Assembly (NCBI RefSeq): GCF_014653155.1
Contig: NZ_BNAF01000006.1
Location: forward strand, 1 to 64,000
From: Sphingobacterium griseoflavum
GTDB taxonomy: Bacteria > Bacteroidota > Bacteroidia > Sphingobacteriales > Sphingobacteriaceae
Direction of reading: 5' to 3'
DNA length: 64,000 bases
The notes beneath the pieces are model-generated. The model had not been told where the DNA came from. It saw only the letters and a program-made list of their open reading frames with translations, and did not search any database. Position numbers and translations under genes: made by a program. Below, piece after piece: positions 1 through 10,207 of this stretch. Each line of letters begins with the position of its first letter. Position 1 is the stretch's first letter.

Positions 1-30
1 AAGATAGAAAATAGCGCGAGGTAAACAAGT

Positions 31-64
31 AAAAAAAACCGTCCCATAATTACTTATGAGACGG
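31..64 (-). terminator. Rho-independent terminator of the gyrA-TPR operon
   Basis: Arms at 39-49 and 54-64 pair over 11 bp with one G-U. On the minus strand the hairpin is followed by eight T (31-38). It lies 40 bp past the stop of the last leftward gene. Confidence 0.8.
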
Positions 65-103
65 CCTCTTTTTGTTGATGGTTTCTTAGCGCTTGTCCAA
101 CGA

Positions 104-1273
104 TTAATTGGCGGCATCGATCCTGGCTTGGATTTCGGCAGATTTCGCTTCATCCTGTTGAAAGTCGTAATAACCTTTTAAGCTCCGGAGTGCATCACTA
201 TCCGTAGGGTTTAACTCCACAACCTTCTCTAGATAAGGTAAAGCTTCCTTAATTTGTTCCTTTAATGCACTGACCCGGGTATTGTAGTCTGTATTGGACA
301 GCGATTTGTCTTCATTCAATGCATTTAATTGATCTCTAACGCCATTGATAATTGTAGCGGCGGCATTTCTGTTCGCATCAGAATAGTTGGGGTCGATAGC
401 GACGGCCTTCTTGTAGGCTTCGATTGCCTTATCATTGTTGTTTGCCGCCGACTGTGCGATGCCCAAATAGTAATAAAGCGATTTGTTGTTGCCATCTTTC
501 GCTATTTGGTTTTCGATATCCGATACAACTTTTGCTTCGTTACCCACAATAAGATTCAGCTCGATATTTTGCACCGCCGCATCGTTGTCGTTTGGATAGG
601 CCTCCGCAGCTTGCGCCGCATATTCAATAGCGCTGGCCGTATCTTTTGCGGACAAGTATAGTTTCGGCAGGTCGACCATGACCGCTTTGTGCGACGAAAA
701 TTCTTTGGCAGGTATCAAAAGCTTATATTTTTCGATCGCATTGGGATAATCCTGGTTTTGAATGGCTGCCAAACCAGCGTAATACGTCAAGGTGGTGTCA
801 CCCGGTAAAAAGGTCAACGCATCGCTAAACGAACCATAGGCCGTTTTGAAGTCTTGTTTTTCCCAAGCGGCTACACCCTGATTAAAGTTGAACTGTCCCA
901 GTATCTGTCCAGCAACTTTGATGTTTTCGGCATGCTTACCATCCTTATCCAATGCTGTAGCTTTGGAAATGCCATCTTGGGCTGCCTTTGCCGCTTCGGG
1001 CGTGTTGTTTGTCGCCGCAAGATTGGCGTTTACCAAGGCATACACGGTCCATGTATCCGGATCTTCTTTTGTTTTGTCATGTGCAACGGCCAAATCAATT
1101 GCTTCTTTGGCAGCATCCAAATTGCTTTTTCCCAATTCTGCTGAACCTGCTGATTTGAGCTCTTCGAATTTCTGCAACGCAGTTTTCGCTTTTCTCAAAT
1201 TCCCTGATTGCGCAAAAGTAGTCGTGCCAGCGGCAACCAATAAAGAAAATACTATTGCTTTTTTTACATTCAT
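104..1273 (-). CDS. Secreted tetratricopeptide-repeat protein
   Basis: 389-residue protein with a clear signal peptide (about residues 1-21, ending TTTFAQ), so it is exported to the periplasm or the outer membrane. The mature part is almost all alpha-helical and carries TPR repeats, clearest around residues 265-305 (SLYYYLGIAQ, then DKAIEAYKKAVAIDPNYSD), with a last repeat near residue 350. TPR arrays bind protein partners; no catalytic motif is seen. It starts 2 nt after the stop of a similar TPR protein, so the two are co-transcribed and probably arose by duplication. The partner is unknown. Confidence 0.85.
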   Translation of the reverse strand: MNVKKAIVFSLLVAAGTTTFAQSGNLRKAKTALQKFEELKSAGSAELGKSNLDAAKEAIDLAVAHDKTKEDPDTWTVYALVNANLAATNNTPEAAKAAQDGISKATALDKDGKHAENIKVAGQILGQFNFNQGVAAWEKQDFKTAYGSFSDALTFLPGDTTLTYYAGLAAIQNQDYPNAIEKYKLLIPAKEFSSHKAVMVDLPKLYLSAKDTASAIEYAAQAAEAYPNDNDAAVQNIELNLIVGNEAKVVSDIENQIAKDGNNKSLYYYLGIAQSAANNNDKAIEAYKKAVAIDPNYSDANRNAAATIINGVRDQLNALNEDKSLSNTDYNTRVSALKEQIKEALPYLEKVVELNPTDSDALRSLKGYYDFQQDEAKSAEIQARIDAAN

Positions 1274-1275
1274 AC

Positions 1276-2403
1276 CTAATTATTTGATAGTTGATTCAAT
1301 AACAATTTAACGCGATCCAGTTGTGCTAGATCGCCAGACTTTTCATAGTACAATGACAAAGACTTTAATGCATTAACGTCATATGGACGAATTTCGTTTG
1401 CCTTCAGCAACAAATTTTGCGCATTATATTGTGCCTCTCCATTATTTTCGTCGCGCAGAAAGTCGTTCAAATAGATCAGCCCCAATGCGAGGTTGGATTC
1501 ATAATTGTTCTCATTGAGCTGGAGCGTTTTTTCGTAATATTTTTTGGCTATGTCGAGGTTTCCCACTGTCTCGTTCGCGTAGCCGGCGAGGTAGTTCAGC
1601 TCAATATTTTGCGGCTCATAGCGAATAGCCTCGTCGATAATAGGCACAATGGCCTTATATTCATTGTTTTGGGCAAATTCTTGGATTAGATTCATGAGAA
1701 CGGCCTTGTTTTCTGGAAACTTGGTACGTGCCGTCTGCAATGTATTCAGTACCGACTGCTTATTACCGAGGGCCTTATAGATGTTTACAAGTTCCAAATA
1801 ACGTTCCGCAGTGGCATCGCCTGCTTTCAATAGCTGATCGTAGTAGCCGACTGCGGCTTCGAACTGCTTAGTCTGAACGGCCAGCAATCCCAAATTATAG
1901 GTTACATCATAGTTGGCGATATTCAGTTGCTTCACACGCATGTAGCTATTGTAGGCTGCTGTGTAATCCTGTTTACCTAATGCTTTGTTGGCGTTGTATA
2001 TGTGGGCGGCCGCGAGGTTCTGTTTAACGTACTTTGTTTCCGAAGCGTAGTTTTGCAGGTCGCGCGGCTTTAACTTGGCCAACGCATCGTAGGTGATATC
2101 GATGGGATCTTTTGGGTTTTTAATCGTCCGCGTGGAATCGGCATAAGCCATGGAGCTATAGATCATTGCCCGCAAGACATTCACTCGGGTATTGCTTGAG
2201 TCCCGACGCGTTTGGTAGGCAGCGTCGATGAACTTTTTCGCGCTTTCCAAGTTTTTCAAATCGCCGGTTTGCGTAAAAAATGCGAAACTGTTGCTGCTTT
2301 CTTTGTAATTAGATTGTGCAGCGGCTGCTACCGATATACAAAGCAGCACGCCCGATGTCAGGGCGCGCAAGCAAGTAGCTCTTTTATTCTTCTGTTGTGT
2401 CAT
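1276..2403 (-). CDS. Secreted tetratricopeptide-repeat protein, overlaps gyrA end
   Basis: About 375 residues. The longest open frame begins at 2454, deep inside gyrA, but the sensible start is the Met at 2403 (or 2409): it gives a short basic n-region ([17 protein letters not shown]), a hydrophobic core and an AAAAQ cleavage site, a standard signal peptide. The rest is TPR-like helical repeats (for example [13 protein letters not shown]). The chosen start overlaps the gyrA stop by about 20 nt, so the gene is probably translated from the gyrA message. It is a likely paralogue of the next TPR gene. Function unknown; a scaffold role is inferred from the repeats only. Confidence 0.8.
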   Translation of the reverse strand: MTQQKNKRATCLRALTSGVLLCISVAAAAQSNYKESSNSFAFFTQTGDLKNLESAKKFIDAAYQTRRDSSNTRVNVLRAMIYSSMAYADSTRTIKNPKDPIDITYDALAKLKPRDLQNYASETKYVKQNLAAAHIYNANKALGKQDYTAAYNSYMRVKQLNIANYDVTYNLGLLAVQTKQFEAAVGYYDQLLKAGDATAERYLELVNIYKALGNKQSVLNTLQTARTKFPENKAVLMNLIQEFAQNNEYKAIVPIIDEAIRYEPQNIELNYLAGYANETVGNLDIAKKYYEKTLQLNENNYESNLALGLIYLNDFLRDENNGEAQYNAQNLLLKANEIRPYDVNALKSLSLYYEKSGDLAQLDRVKLLLNQLSNN

Positions 2404-4945
2404 TTGCATCTGTCGATCCATTTGATTCTTCGTTATCTGTGTCGGTATCCGCATCTTCGATTTCCAACTCCTCTTCGCGAGCTACCTTCGTAATCGACGC
2501 GATGGCATCCGTGTCCTTTAAGGTAATCAATCGAACCCCCTGTGTGGCACGACCCATGACGCGGAGCGTCTCCACGCCAATCCGTATCACGATCCCCGAT
2601 TTGTTGATCATCATGAGATCGTCTGCATCGGTCACGCCCTTTATCGCGACAAGTTCACCCGTTTTATCGGTTACATTGATGGTCTTCACACCTTTGCCAC
2701 CTCGATTCGTCACCCGGTAGTCCTCGATATCGGTTCGTTTGCCATAACCTTTCTCGGAAACCACCAACACCGTCGTATCCGAACCATCTACAGCAATCAT
2801 GCCAACTACTTCGTCTTTCTCGCTGGCCAAGCTTATTCCACGTACACCGGTTGCCGTTCTTCCCATCGGACGAACCGTGGATTCGTTGAATCGAATTGCC
2901 CTTCCTGAACGTAAAGCCATCACCACCTCACTGTTACCTGTTGTCAAACATGCCTCAAGAAGTTCATCGCCTTCATTGATATTGATAGCATTGATACCAT
3001 TCGCACGCGGACGCGAATAGGCTTCCAGCGATGTTTTCTTGATTGTACCTTTTTTGGTACACATGATGATGAAGTTGTTCTCCAGATAATCTTGATCTCT
3101 TAAATTGATCACCTTGATAAACGCCTTGATCTTTTCGTCTTTCGGAACATTGATGATGTTCTGTAGCGCGCGGCCGCGCGAGGTGCGGCTTCCTTCGGGT
3201 ATTTCAAAAGCACGCAGCCAGAAGCAACGCCCTTTGTCCGTAAAGAGCAGCAGGTAGTTGTGGGCCGAAGCGGTGATGATGTGCTCGGTGAAATCTTCTT
3301 CGCGCGTTGATGAGCCGATGGCTCCTTTCCCGCCACGTCCCTGACGACGGTACTCCGTTAACGGCGTGCGTTTTACGTAAGAGTTGTGGGAGATCGTGAT
3401 CACGATTTCTTCATCATCGATAAAATCTTCCATCCGCATATCTTCTGCCGAGTGTACGATCAACGAACGACGCTCATCGCCATACTTCTCTTTGATCTCT
3501 GCAAGCTCCTCTTTGATGATGTTCATTCGGAGACCTTCATCGGCCAGCACTTCTTTCAAGTAGTCGATCGTTTTCATTAGCTCGGCATATTCCTCTTTGA
3601 TCTTGTCACGCTCTAGTCCTGTCAACCGCCGCAAGGTCATGTCCAATATTGCCCGAGCCTGAATGTCTGTCAGGCCAAATTTCTCCATTAAGCCCAAACG
3701 TGCATCTTCCGGCGTGTCCGACGCGCGGATAAGCCTAATCACTTCGTCCAAATGATCGAGTGCGATTAGGTAACCTTCTAGGATGTGTGCTCTCTTTTCT
3801 GCTTCTGCAAGCTCAAACTTTGTCCGTCGAATAACCACCTCATGTCGATGCTCCACAAACTCATGGATCATGTCTTTTAGGTTCAGCAGCATCGGACGCC
3901 CTTTTACCAAGGCAATATTGTTGACGGAAAAAGAGGTCTGCAAAGCCGTATATTTATAAAGGTTGTTCAATACCACATTGGCGTTGGCTTCCCTTTTAAT
4001 TTCATAGACAATACGAAAACCATCGCGATCGGATTCGTCGCGAATCGTTGCTATACCTTCAATCTTTTTTTCGTTGACCAACTCCGCCGTACGTTCGATC
4101 ATATTGGCCTTATTGACTTGGTAGGGGATTTCGGTCACAATGATACACTCCCTACCATTTTTTAGGGTCTCGATTTCCGCTTTACCACGCATCACCACGC
4201 GTCCACGTCCAGTTTCGCAAGCATCCTTGACACCATTGTAACCATAAATAATACCGCCCGTAGGAAAGTCGGGACCTTTAATATGTTGCATCAACTCAGA
4301 AACTTCAATATCCCTGTTGTCAATGTAGGCTACCGTTCCATCGATAACTTCAGAAAGGTTGTGTGGCGCCATATTGGTGGCCATACCTACAGCAATTCCG
4401 GAAGCACCGTTCACCAATAAATTAGGGATACGGGTAGGAAGGACGGTTGGTTCTTGCAGGGAATCGTCAAAGTTGAGTTGGAAGTCTACCGTATCTTTAT
4501 TGATGTCCGATAGGATTTCTTCCGCTATTTTCTTTAGCCTTGCTTCGGTATAACGCATGGCCGCAGGCGGATCGCCATCGACCGAGCCGTAGTTTCCTTG
4601 CCCGTCCACAAGGGGATAGCGCATGCTCCAATCTTGTGCTAAACGTACCATCGCATCGTAAACCGACGAATCACCATGCGGGTGATATTTACCCAAAACA
4701 TCTCCAACAATACGGGCAGATTTCTTATAAGGTTTTCCACTCGTTACGCCCAAATCCAACATGCCGTAAAGTACACGTCTGTGTACAGGTTTCATACCGT
4801 CTCTAGCATCGGGCAGGGCACGGGAAACAATGACTGACATAGAATAATCTATGTAGGCAGATTTCATTTGATCCTCGATGTTAATAGGGATGATCCTGTC
4901 GTTCGCAGGGACTAAATTGTTTTCGTTTTCTGTTTCTTCAGCCAT
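2384..4945 (-). CDS. gyrA: DNA gyrase subunit A
   Basis: 853 residues, full length. It breaks and rejoins DNA during ATP-driven negative supercoiling, in an A2B2 complex with GyrB (not in the window). The active-site tyrosine is Tyr132 in [10 protein letters not shown]. The quinolone-resistance region reads [13 protein letters not shown], with Ser93 and Asp97 at the positions of E. coli Ser83 and Asp87, i.e. the sensitive wild-type form. The C-terminal domain has a GyrA box (QGRGGKG), which separates it from ParC. The last 25 or so residues are strongly acidic ([11 protein letters not shown]). It heads a leftward operon with two TPR genes. Confidence 0.98.
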   Translation of the reverse strand: MAEETENENNLVPANDRIIPINIEDQMKSAYIDYSMSVIVSRALPDARDGMKPVHRRVLYGMLDLGVTSGKPYKKSARIVGDVLGKYHPHGDSSVYDAMVRLAQDWSMRYPLVDGQGNYGSVDGDPPAAMRYTEARLKKIAEEILSDINKDTVDFQLNFDDSLQEPTVLPTRIPNLLVNGASGIAVGMATNMAPHNLSEVIDGTVAYIDNRDIEVSELMQHIKGPDFPTGGIIYGYNGVKDACETGRGRVVMRGKAEIETLKNGRECIIVTEIPYQVNKANMIERTAELVNEKKIEGIATIRDESDRDGFRIVYEIKREANANVVLNNLYKYTALQTSFSVNNIALVKGRPMLLNLKDMIHEFVEHRHEVVIRRTKFELAEAEKRAHILEGYLIALDHLDEVIRLIRASDTPEDARLGLMEKFGLTDIQARAILDMTLRRLTGLERDKIKEEYAELMKTIDYLKEVLADEGLRMNIIKEELAEIKEKYGDERRSLIVHSAEDMRMEDFIDDEEIVITISHNSYVKRTPLTEYRRQGRGGKGAIGSSTREEDFTEHIITASAHNYLLLFTDKGRCFWLRAFEIPEGSRTSRGRALQNIINVPKDEKIKAFIKVINLRDQDYLENNFIIMCTKKGTIKKTSLEAYSRPRANGINAININEGDELLEACLTTGNSEVVMALRSGRAIRFNESTVRPMGRTATGVRGISLASEKDEVVGMIAVDGSDTTVLVVSEKGYGKRTDIEDYRVTNRGGKGVKTINVTDKTGELVAIKGVTDADDLMMINKSGIVIRIGVETLRVMGRATQGVRLITLKDTDAIASITKVAREEELEIEDADTDTDNEESNGSTDANDTTEE

Positions 4946-5315
4946 ATTTATGTGGTTTCGATAAAACTTGATGTGTTAAGAATTTGGCACACATCGCATG
5001 CGAAGTTACGATTTTTTTTAATTGTTAGGCGTATTGGAGGCGGTGAAAATTTGCCCTGGACAACCTCTCAGCCACATCTCCAACCCAACGCACCCCGCGA
5101 AGCAAAAGCAGCAGCCGATCCCCTTTTTGAAAATGCGCGCGTCAATTGTTCCGTATATGTCATTTTTTTATTAAAGAAACGTAATGATTGTATTTTTTTT
5201 AACAAAAGTTTATAAAGTGTGATAAATTTTAAAAAATATGCTATTTTTGCTTTTCATTTGACGAAGGGATGTCGAATGGCTATGTTATAATTTATTTACT
5301 ATTAATATATTAACG
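4946..5315. other. Divergent intergenic region gyrA/serC
   Basis: 370 bp without a credible gene; an 87-codon open frame at 4952-5215 has no start signal or protein-like composition. It should hold both promoters. A near-consensus minus-strand -7 box (TAACTTCG, about 5003-5010) could serve gyrA and a plus-strand box at 5242-5249 serC. The DNA is AT-rich from 5160 to 5315. Confidence 0.6.
5242..5249 (+). promoter_or_regulatory. Bacteroidota -7 box upstream of serC
   Basis: TATTTTTG matches TAnnTTTG fully and lies 66 bp before the serC ATG. No good TTG -33 box is seen about 20 bp upstream, so support is moderate. Confidence 0.5.
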
Positions 5316-6386
5316 ATGAAACACAATTTTGGGGCAGGACCATGCATTCTTCCAAAGGAAGTATTTCAGGAAGCTTCCGAAGCAGTTATTGATTTTGACA
5401 ATACCGGGCTTTCCATTCTTGAAATATCGCACCGTTCCAAAGAGTTCGAGCAGGTTGTTTTGGAAGCCGAAGCATTGGTGAGGGAGTTGATGAACGTACC
5501 GACTGATTATTCCGTGCTTTTCTTACAGGGTGGTGCCAGTCAGCAGTTTGCCATGGTGCCTATGAATATCTTGCCAGAAGGGGGCAAAGCTGCGTACTTA
5601 GATACCGGCGTTTGGGCTACAAAAGCTGCTAAAGAAGCTTCCAAGCTGGGCAATGTCGAAATTGTGGCCTCATCCGCTGATAAAAATTATACATACATCC
5701 CAAAGAACTTCGCCGTTCCAGCGGATGCAGCCTACTTTCATTACACATCCAACAACACGATCTACGGGACGGAGATTTTTGAAAAGCCGATCGTTCCGAT
5801 CCCTACGGTTGTTGATATGTCGTCCGATATCCTGAGCCGCGTGATCGACGTAGCCGATTTTGACTTGATCTATGCTGGCGCGCAAAAAAATATGGGTCCG
5901 GCCGGCGTCACACTGGTCATCGTAAAGAACGAGTTGTTAGGCAAGTCTGGACGTGTCATTCCCAGCATATTTGACTATCAGCAACACGCAAAGGCAGGTT
6001 CGATGTACAATACGCCGCCTGTTTACTCGATTTATGTTTCGATGTTAAATCTGCGATGGTTGAAAGCTAAGGGAGGGGTGGATGTGATTGAGCAAGAAAA
6101 CCTGATCAAGGCACGTACGCTTTACGATGAAATCGAGCGCAATCCGTTCTTTAAAGGTACGGCCAATGAGATGGATCGTTCGCGGATGAATGTGACTTTT
6201 GTGATGGACAATGCCGAACAGGAGGCTGCTTTCTTAGCGTTAGCGAAAGAGCGTGGTCTAATTGGACTCAAGGGACATCGCTCGGTTGGCGGTTTTAGAG
6301 CGTCGATCTATAATGCGTTGAGTATTACATCGATTAATGCCTTGGTAGATGCGATGAAGGAGTTTGAAGAAAAGCAATCATCCTAG
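5316..6386 (+). CDS. serC: Phosphoserine aminotransferase
   Basis: 356 residues, usual length. A PLP enzyme that moves an amino group from glutamate to 3-phosphohydroxypyruvate, giving phosphoserine, the second step of serine synthesis. The N-terminus (HNFGAGPCILP) and LFLQGGASQQF are SerC signatures; the PLP-binding lysine is Lys191 in YAGAQKNMGPAG. The C-terminal GLKGHRSVGGFRASIYNA segment is also typical. serA follows after 76 bp on the same strand, so the two likely form a serine operon. No serB is seen in the window. Confidence 0.97.
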   Translation: MKHNFGAGPCILPKEVFQEASEAVIDFDNTGLSILEISHRSKEFEQVVLEAEALVRELMNVPTDYSVLFLQGGASQQFAMVPMNILPEGGKAAYLDTGVWATKAAKEASKLGNVEIVASSADKNYTYIPKNFAVPADAAYFHYTSNNTIYGTEIFEKPIVPIPTVVDMSSDILSRVIDVADFDLIYAGAQKNMGPAGVTLVIVKNELLGKSGRVIPSIFDYQQHAKAGSMYNTPPVYSIYVSMLNLRWLKAKGGVDVIEQENLIKARTLYDEIERNPFFKGTANEMDRSRMNVTFVMDNAEQEAAFLALAKERGLIGLKGHRSVGGFRASIYNALSITSINALVDAMKEFEEKQSS

Positions 6387-6462
6387 CAATCTGTCGCTGA
6401 AGTCCCTGACAAGGGCAGCATTTAACTTTTCACTTTTTTAATTTTGACTTTTTAATTTAACA

Positions 6463-7410
6463 ATGAGAATATTAGCAAACGATGGCATCGATACGGCCGG
6501 AAAGAAACTGTTGGAGGAAGCCGGTTTTGAAGTCGATACCAACCATATACCGCAAGACGAACTGGCTGAAAAGTTGAATGCCTATGATGCCGTTACCGTT
6601 CGCAGTGCGACGAAATTGAGGCAGGAACTTATCGACCAATGTCCGAATATCAAAGCGATTGGTCGTGGTGGTGTAGGGATGGATAACATTGACGTAGCTT
6701 ATGCAAGATCCAAAGGCATTGCCGTGATCAATACGCCGGCGGCTTCCTCGTTGTCTGTTGCCGAATTGGTGTTTGCACATTTATTGAATGGCGTACGTTT
6801 TCTATACGACTCCAATCGGAAGATGCCGGTAGAAGGTGATACCAACTTCGCAGGTTTGAAAAAAGCCTATGCGAAAGGGGTAGAGCTTCGCGGTAAGACC
6901 CTTGGTGTAGTTGGCTTTGGACGTATAGGTAGAGAAACTGCCAAGGTGGCTTTGGGACTTGGGATGGACGTGATTTACACCGACCTTTTTGACGGCCCTA
7001 CCACATTGAGCGTTTCGTTCTCTGGTGGTATCGAGGTTACGCTTCCGGTACAACAAGTTTCCTTTCAAGAGCTATTGCAAGCAGCTGATTTTATTAGCTT
7101 GCATGTGCCATTTTTGGATAAACCGGCCATTGGAAAAGAGGAGTTTGCTTTGCTGAAAGATGGTGTCGGTTTGGTCAATGCTTCACGGGGTGGCGTAATC
7201 GATGAGCTGGCTTTGATCGAAGCGCTGGATAGCGGTAAGGTAGCATTTGCAGCACTCGATGTTTTTGATAACGAACCCACGCCACGAAAGGAACTGTTGG
7301 CTCATCCGCGTATTTCGTTGACGCCACATATTGGTGCGGCAACCAACGAAGCACAGGAACGCATCGGAATTGAACTTGCCCAGCTGCTCATAGACAGCTT
7401 GAAGAAGTAG
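6463..7410 (+). CDS. serA: D-3-phosphoglycerate dehydrogenase, short form without ACT domain
   Basis: 315 residues. Oxidises 3-phosphoglycerate to 3-phosphohydroxypyruvate with NAD, the first step of serine synthesis. The NAD-binding motif GFGRIG is at 151-156; the catalytic Arg242 (NASRGG), Glu271 (DNEP) and His289 (TPHIG) triad of the D-2-hydroxyacid dehydrogenase family is complete. The protein ends right after the substrate domain and lacks the C-terminal ACT domain, so allosteric inhibition by serine through that domain is not expected. Downstream of serC, with a strong terminator after it. Another 2-hydroxyacid substrate is possible, but the serC neighbour supports SerA. Confidence 0.9.
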   Translation: MRILANDGIDTAGKKLLEEAGFEVDTNHIPQDELAEKLNAYDAVTVRSATKLRQELIDQCPNIKAIGRGGVGMDNIDVAYARSKGIAVINTPAASSLSVAELVFAHLLNGVRFLYDSNRKMPVEGDTNFAGLKKAYAKGVELRGKTLGVVGFGRIGRETAKVALGLGMDVIYTDLFDGPTTLSVSFSGGIEVTLPVQQVSFQELLQAADFISLHVPFLDKPAIGKEEFALLKDGVGLVNASRGGVIDELALIEALDSGKVAFAALDVFDNEPTPRKELLAHPRISLTPHIGAATNEAQERIGIELAQLLIDSLKK

Positions 7411-7432
7411 TTTTCCGCATGATGATATAGGT

Positions 7433-7477
7433 ATGCGGCACAAAAGCACTGTAAAGCGTTTGTGCCGCATTTTTTGT
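7433..7477 (+). terminator. Terminator after serC-serA
   Basis: Perfect 12-bp arms at 7433-7444 (ATGCGGCACAAA) and 7459-7470, followed by a T-run at 7471-7476. Confidence 0.9.
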
Positions 7478-7536
7478 TTGGAATAACGTGGAAATAATTA
7501 CTTTTACACGTTTTAAAGATTAGGTTACGTCAAATT

Positions 7537-8850
7537 ATGAAAATTTTAAAATTCGGTGGTACTTCTGTAGGTAGTGCCCAGCGCATTAAAGGGTTGCTGG
7601 ATATCGTCAATCCGAAAGAGCGTCAAATTGTTGTGTTGTCTGCTGTTGCAGGTACAACGAATGCATTGGTTGAAATAGGGCATGCTTTCCTTGCCGGAAA
7701 GCGCGAAGAAGCGATCGAGCTTGTCAAACAGCATAAAAACAAGTATGAAGGCCTAATCAAGGAATTGTTTACCACCGAGCAAGGACTTGCCAAAGGAAAG
7801 AACTTAATTGACTATCACTTTAACTATATCTCTTCTTTAGGTAATGAGATGTTTACTCCAGTGGAGGAAAAGATTACACTAGCACAGGGGGAGCTGCTGT
7901 CCACAACGCTATTCCATTTTCATTTGGAAGAAATTGGTATTGCATCGGTGCTTTTGCCAGCGTTGGATTTTATGAAGATCGATGAGGACAATGAGCCTAT
8001 GGTGGAATATATCGGCGATAAATTGATGAATTTGTTGAGCATACATCCGACGAATACCTTGTTCATCACCCAAGGTTTTATCTGCCGTAACTCCTTTGGC
8101 GAGATCGACAACTTACGCCGTGGCGGATCTGATTATACAGCATCATTGATCGGTGCGGCCATTCAGGCTGATGAGGTGCAGATATGGACGGATATAGATG
8201 GTATGCACAATAATGATCCACGGGTCGTGAAAACAACATCTCCTATCGCTCATTTAAGTTTTGACGAAGCGGCAGAGCTTGCTTATTTCGGTGCTAAGAT
8301 TTTACATCCCCAAAGTGTTTTTCCCGCACAGAAATACAATGTTCCCGTGCGCTTGTTAAACACCATGGATCCCCAAGCCTCCGGTACGTTGATCAGTAAG
8401 GATGGCGGAACAACGGGACAGATCCGTGCTATCGCTGCAAAAGACGATATCACAGCGATCCATATCCATTCATCCCGCATGTTGCTGGCCTATGGCTTCC
8501 TGCGTAAAATCTTTGAGATATTCGAGCGCTACAAGACGCCGATAGATATGATCACCACTTCTGAGGTTGCTGTATCCCTGACGATCGACGACACCCGAAA
8601 TTTGGATGATATCATCCGCGAAGTAGAAGACTTTGGTCGTGTACGGGTAGACCACCAGCAGACGATTGTCTGTGTAGTTGGCGATTTCAGTGCCAATACC
8701 CACGGCTATGCCGCGCGCGCGCTCGATGCCGTTAAACACCTTCCGCTGCGCATGATCTCGTATGGCGGATCGGATTATAACGTCTCCATGCTGTTGGATA
8801 CCGAACATAAAGTAGAGGCATTACGCTCTTTACACAATCGTTTATTTTAA
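7537..8850 (+). CDS. lysC: Aspartate kinase
   Basis: 437 residues, monofunctional. Phosphorylates aspartate, the committed step to lysine, diaminopimelate, threonine and methionine. The N-terminus MKILKFGGTSVGS is the kinase signature; substrate and nucleotide motifs GGSDYTA (196-202) and WTDIDG (217-222) are present. The C-terminal 130 or so residues look like paired ACT domains (TTSEVAVSLTIDD; VCVVGDFS), the usual site of feedback inhibition. No homoserine dehydrogenase fusion. lysA starts 13 bp later, which suggests a diaminopimelate/lysine operon; this supports the lysC name, although other paralogues may exist elsewhere. Confidence 0.93.
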   Translation: MKILKFGGTSVGSAQRIKGLLDIVNPKERQIVVLSAVAGTTNALVEIGHAFLAGKREEAIELVKQHKNKYEGLIKELFTTEQGLAKGKNLIDYHFNYISSLGNEMFTPVEEKITLAQGELLSTTLFHFHLEEIGIASVLLPALDFMKIDEDNEPMVEYIGDKLMNLLSIHPTNTLFITQGFICRNSFGEIDNLRRGGSDYTASLIGAAIQADEVQIWTDIDGMHNNDPRVVKTTSPIAHLSFDEAAELAYFGAKILHPQSVFPAQKYNVPVRLLNTMDPQASGTLISKDGGTTGQIRAIAAKDDITAIHIHSSRMLLAYGFLRKIFEIFERYKTPIDMITTSEVAVSLTIDDTRNLDDIIREVEDFGRVRVDHQQTIVCVVGDFSANTHGYAARALDAVKHLPLRMISYGGSDYNVSMLLDTEHKVEALRSLHNRLF

Positions 8851-8863
8851 TTGACCGCTATAC

Positions 8864-10030
8864 ATGTTGTTTAACAAGTCTCAGGAAGAGAACATAAAGA
8901 ATTTAGAAACGCCCTTTTATTATTACGATTTGACCTTGCTCAACAGCACGCTGGATCAGGCAAAGGCAGCGGCGGATAGGTATGGTTTTCATGTACATTA
9001 TGCCCTGAAGGCAAATTTTAATGATCGTTTGCTGCAGGCGATACAGGCCAAAGGTTTTGGTGCGGATTGTGTAAGTGGTAACGAGGTGCAGAAAGCGATC
9101 GATAGCGGTTTCCCGGCCAGTCAGATTACCTTTGCCGGTGTCGGTAAATCGGATAAGGAAATTCGTATGGCCTTGAAGCATGGGATTTTCACCTTTAATG
9201 TGGAGTCCATCCAAGAAATGGAAGTGATCAATGAGCTGGCCGAAGAACTAGGAGTGGTGGCAAGCGTCTCCTTACGGATCAATCCAAATGTTGACGCACA
9301 AACGCACCACTATATCACGACCGGGTTGGATGAAAATAAATTTGGTGTGCCGACGTCCGAATTGGAAAAAGCCGCTACCGTTATCCGTAAATGTGCCCAT
9401 GTGGAGCTGATGGGACTGCATTTTCACGTAGGTTCCCAAATCACGGATTTGAATGTGTTCAAAAGCTTGTGTGTCAAGGTGAACGAATGGAAAAACTGGT
9501 TTGAAGAGCGTGGAACTACCATCAACGTGCTCAATGTAGGGGGGGGACTTGGCGTGGATTACCAACAGCCTGATGCTCATCCTATACCTGATTTTGGGGC
9601 CTACTTCGCAATATTCGACAAGTTTTTGGAACGTTCGGCACATCAGGAGGTGCATTTTGAACTCGGACGCGCACTGATTGCGCAATGTGGGTCTCTGATC
9701 AGTAAAGTTTTGTACACGAAGAGTGGCATAAAGAAACATTTTTTGGTGCTTGATGCCGGCATGACCGAGTTGATGCGGCCCGCGCTTTATCAAGCATATC
9801 ATCAGATAGAACGCGTTGCAATGGGCAATACCGGGGAAGCCACGCTGAACTACGATGTTGTAGGCCCAATATGTGAAAGCTCTGACTGTTTTGGAAAAGA
9901 AGTACCATTGCCAGTATCCAAACGCGGCGATTTGATCGCTATTCGGACCGCTGGAGCCTACGGCGAGGTCATGGCATCCCGCTATAACCTGCGCGACGAA
10001 ATTCGTTATGTATACGACAGCGAACTGTAA
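8864..10030 (+). CDS. lysA: Diaminopimelate decarboxylase
   Basis: 388 residues. PLP enzyme that decarboxylates meso-diaminopimelate to lysine. Alanine-racemase-type barrel: PLP lysine Lys49 in HVHYALKANFN, the phosphate-binding loop NVGGGLGVDY, the EXGR-like segment HFELGRALIAQ, and the partner-site cysteine in GPICESSD. The C-terminus AGAYGEVMASRYN is diagnostic. Translationally close to the aspartokinase gene upstream. Ornithine or arginine decarboxylases of the same fold are the alternative, but the motifs and neighbour favour LysA. Confidence 0.95.
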   Translation: MLFNKSQEENIKNLETPFYYYDLTLLNSTLDQAKAAADRYGFHVHYALKANFNDRLLQAIQAKGFGADCVSGNEVQKAIDSGFPASQITFAGVGKSDKEIRMALKHGIFTFNVESIQEMEVINELAEELGVVASVSLRINPNVDAQTHHYITTGLDENKFGVPTSELEKAATVIRKCAHVELMGLHFHVGSQITDLNVFKSLCVKVNEWKNWFEERGTTINVLNVGGGLGVDYQQPDAHPIPDFGAYFAIFDKFLERSAHQEVHFELGRALIAQCGSLISKVLYTKSGIKKHFLVLDAGMTELMRPALYQAYHQIERVAMGNTGEATLNYDVVGPICESSDCFGKEVPLPVSKRGDLIAIRTAGAYGEVMASRYNLRDEIRYVYDSEL

Positions 10031-10094
10031 GCGCTAGTCTCCAGCGGCACAACCATACAGATCATCGACGCTATTTAAAAGCCGATCACTTTTC

Positions 10095-10201
10095 GTCATT
10101 GCGAGGAGGAGGACCGAAGAGGAAGCAATCTTTGTGTGTTACATGCAGATTCATTTCCTACGCAGCCGCCTTTGGCGGCCTTCACACTTCCTCGCAATGA
10201 C
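10095..10201. repeat. Long-range inverted repeat, REP/MITE-like element
   Basis: A perfect 13-bp inverted repeat bounds 107 bp: GTCATTGCGAGGA at 10095-10107 and its complement at 10189-10201. The inside holds GAAGAGGAAGCAATC and a GCCGCC-TTT-GGCGGC hairpin at 10165-10179. GTCATTGCGAGG...GAAGCAATC is a common dispersed intergenic repeat in bacterial genomes. It sits between the convergent lysA and response-regulator genes and may also act as a transcription block. No transposase is present. Confidence 0.7.
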
Positions 10202-10207
10202 CTTTTG

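Noticed and set aside
4952..5215. 87-codon open frame between gyrA and serC
   Set aside because: No start signal, odd composition, and it covers the divergent promoter region.
9272..9802. 176-codon open frame antisense to lysA
   Set aside because: lysA is well supported with all motifs; the antisense product has no recognisable features.
10095..10201. Insertion sequence at 10.1 kb
   Set aside because: Only a short inverted repeat without transposase or target duplication that I can see.
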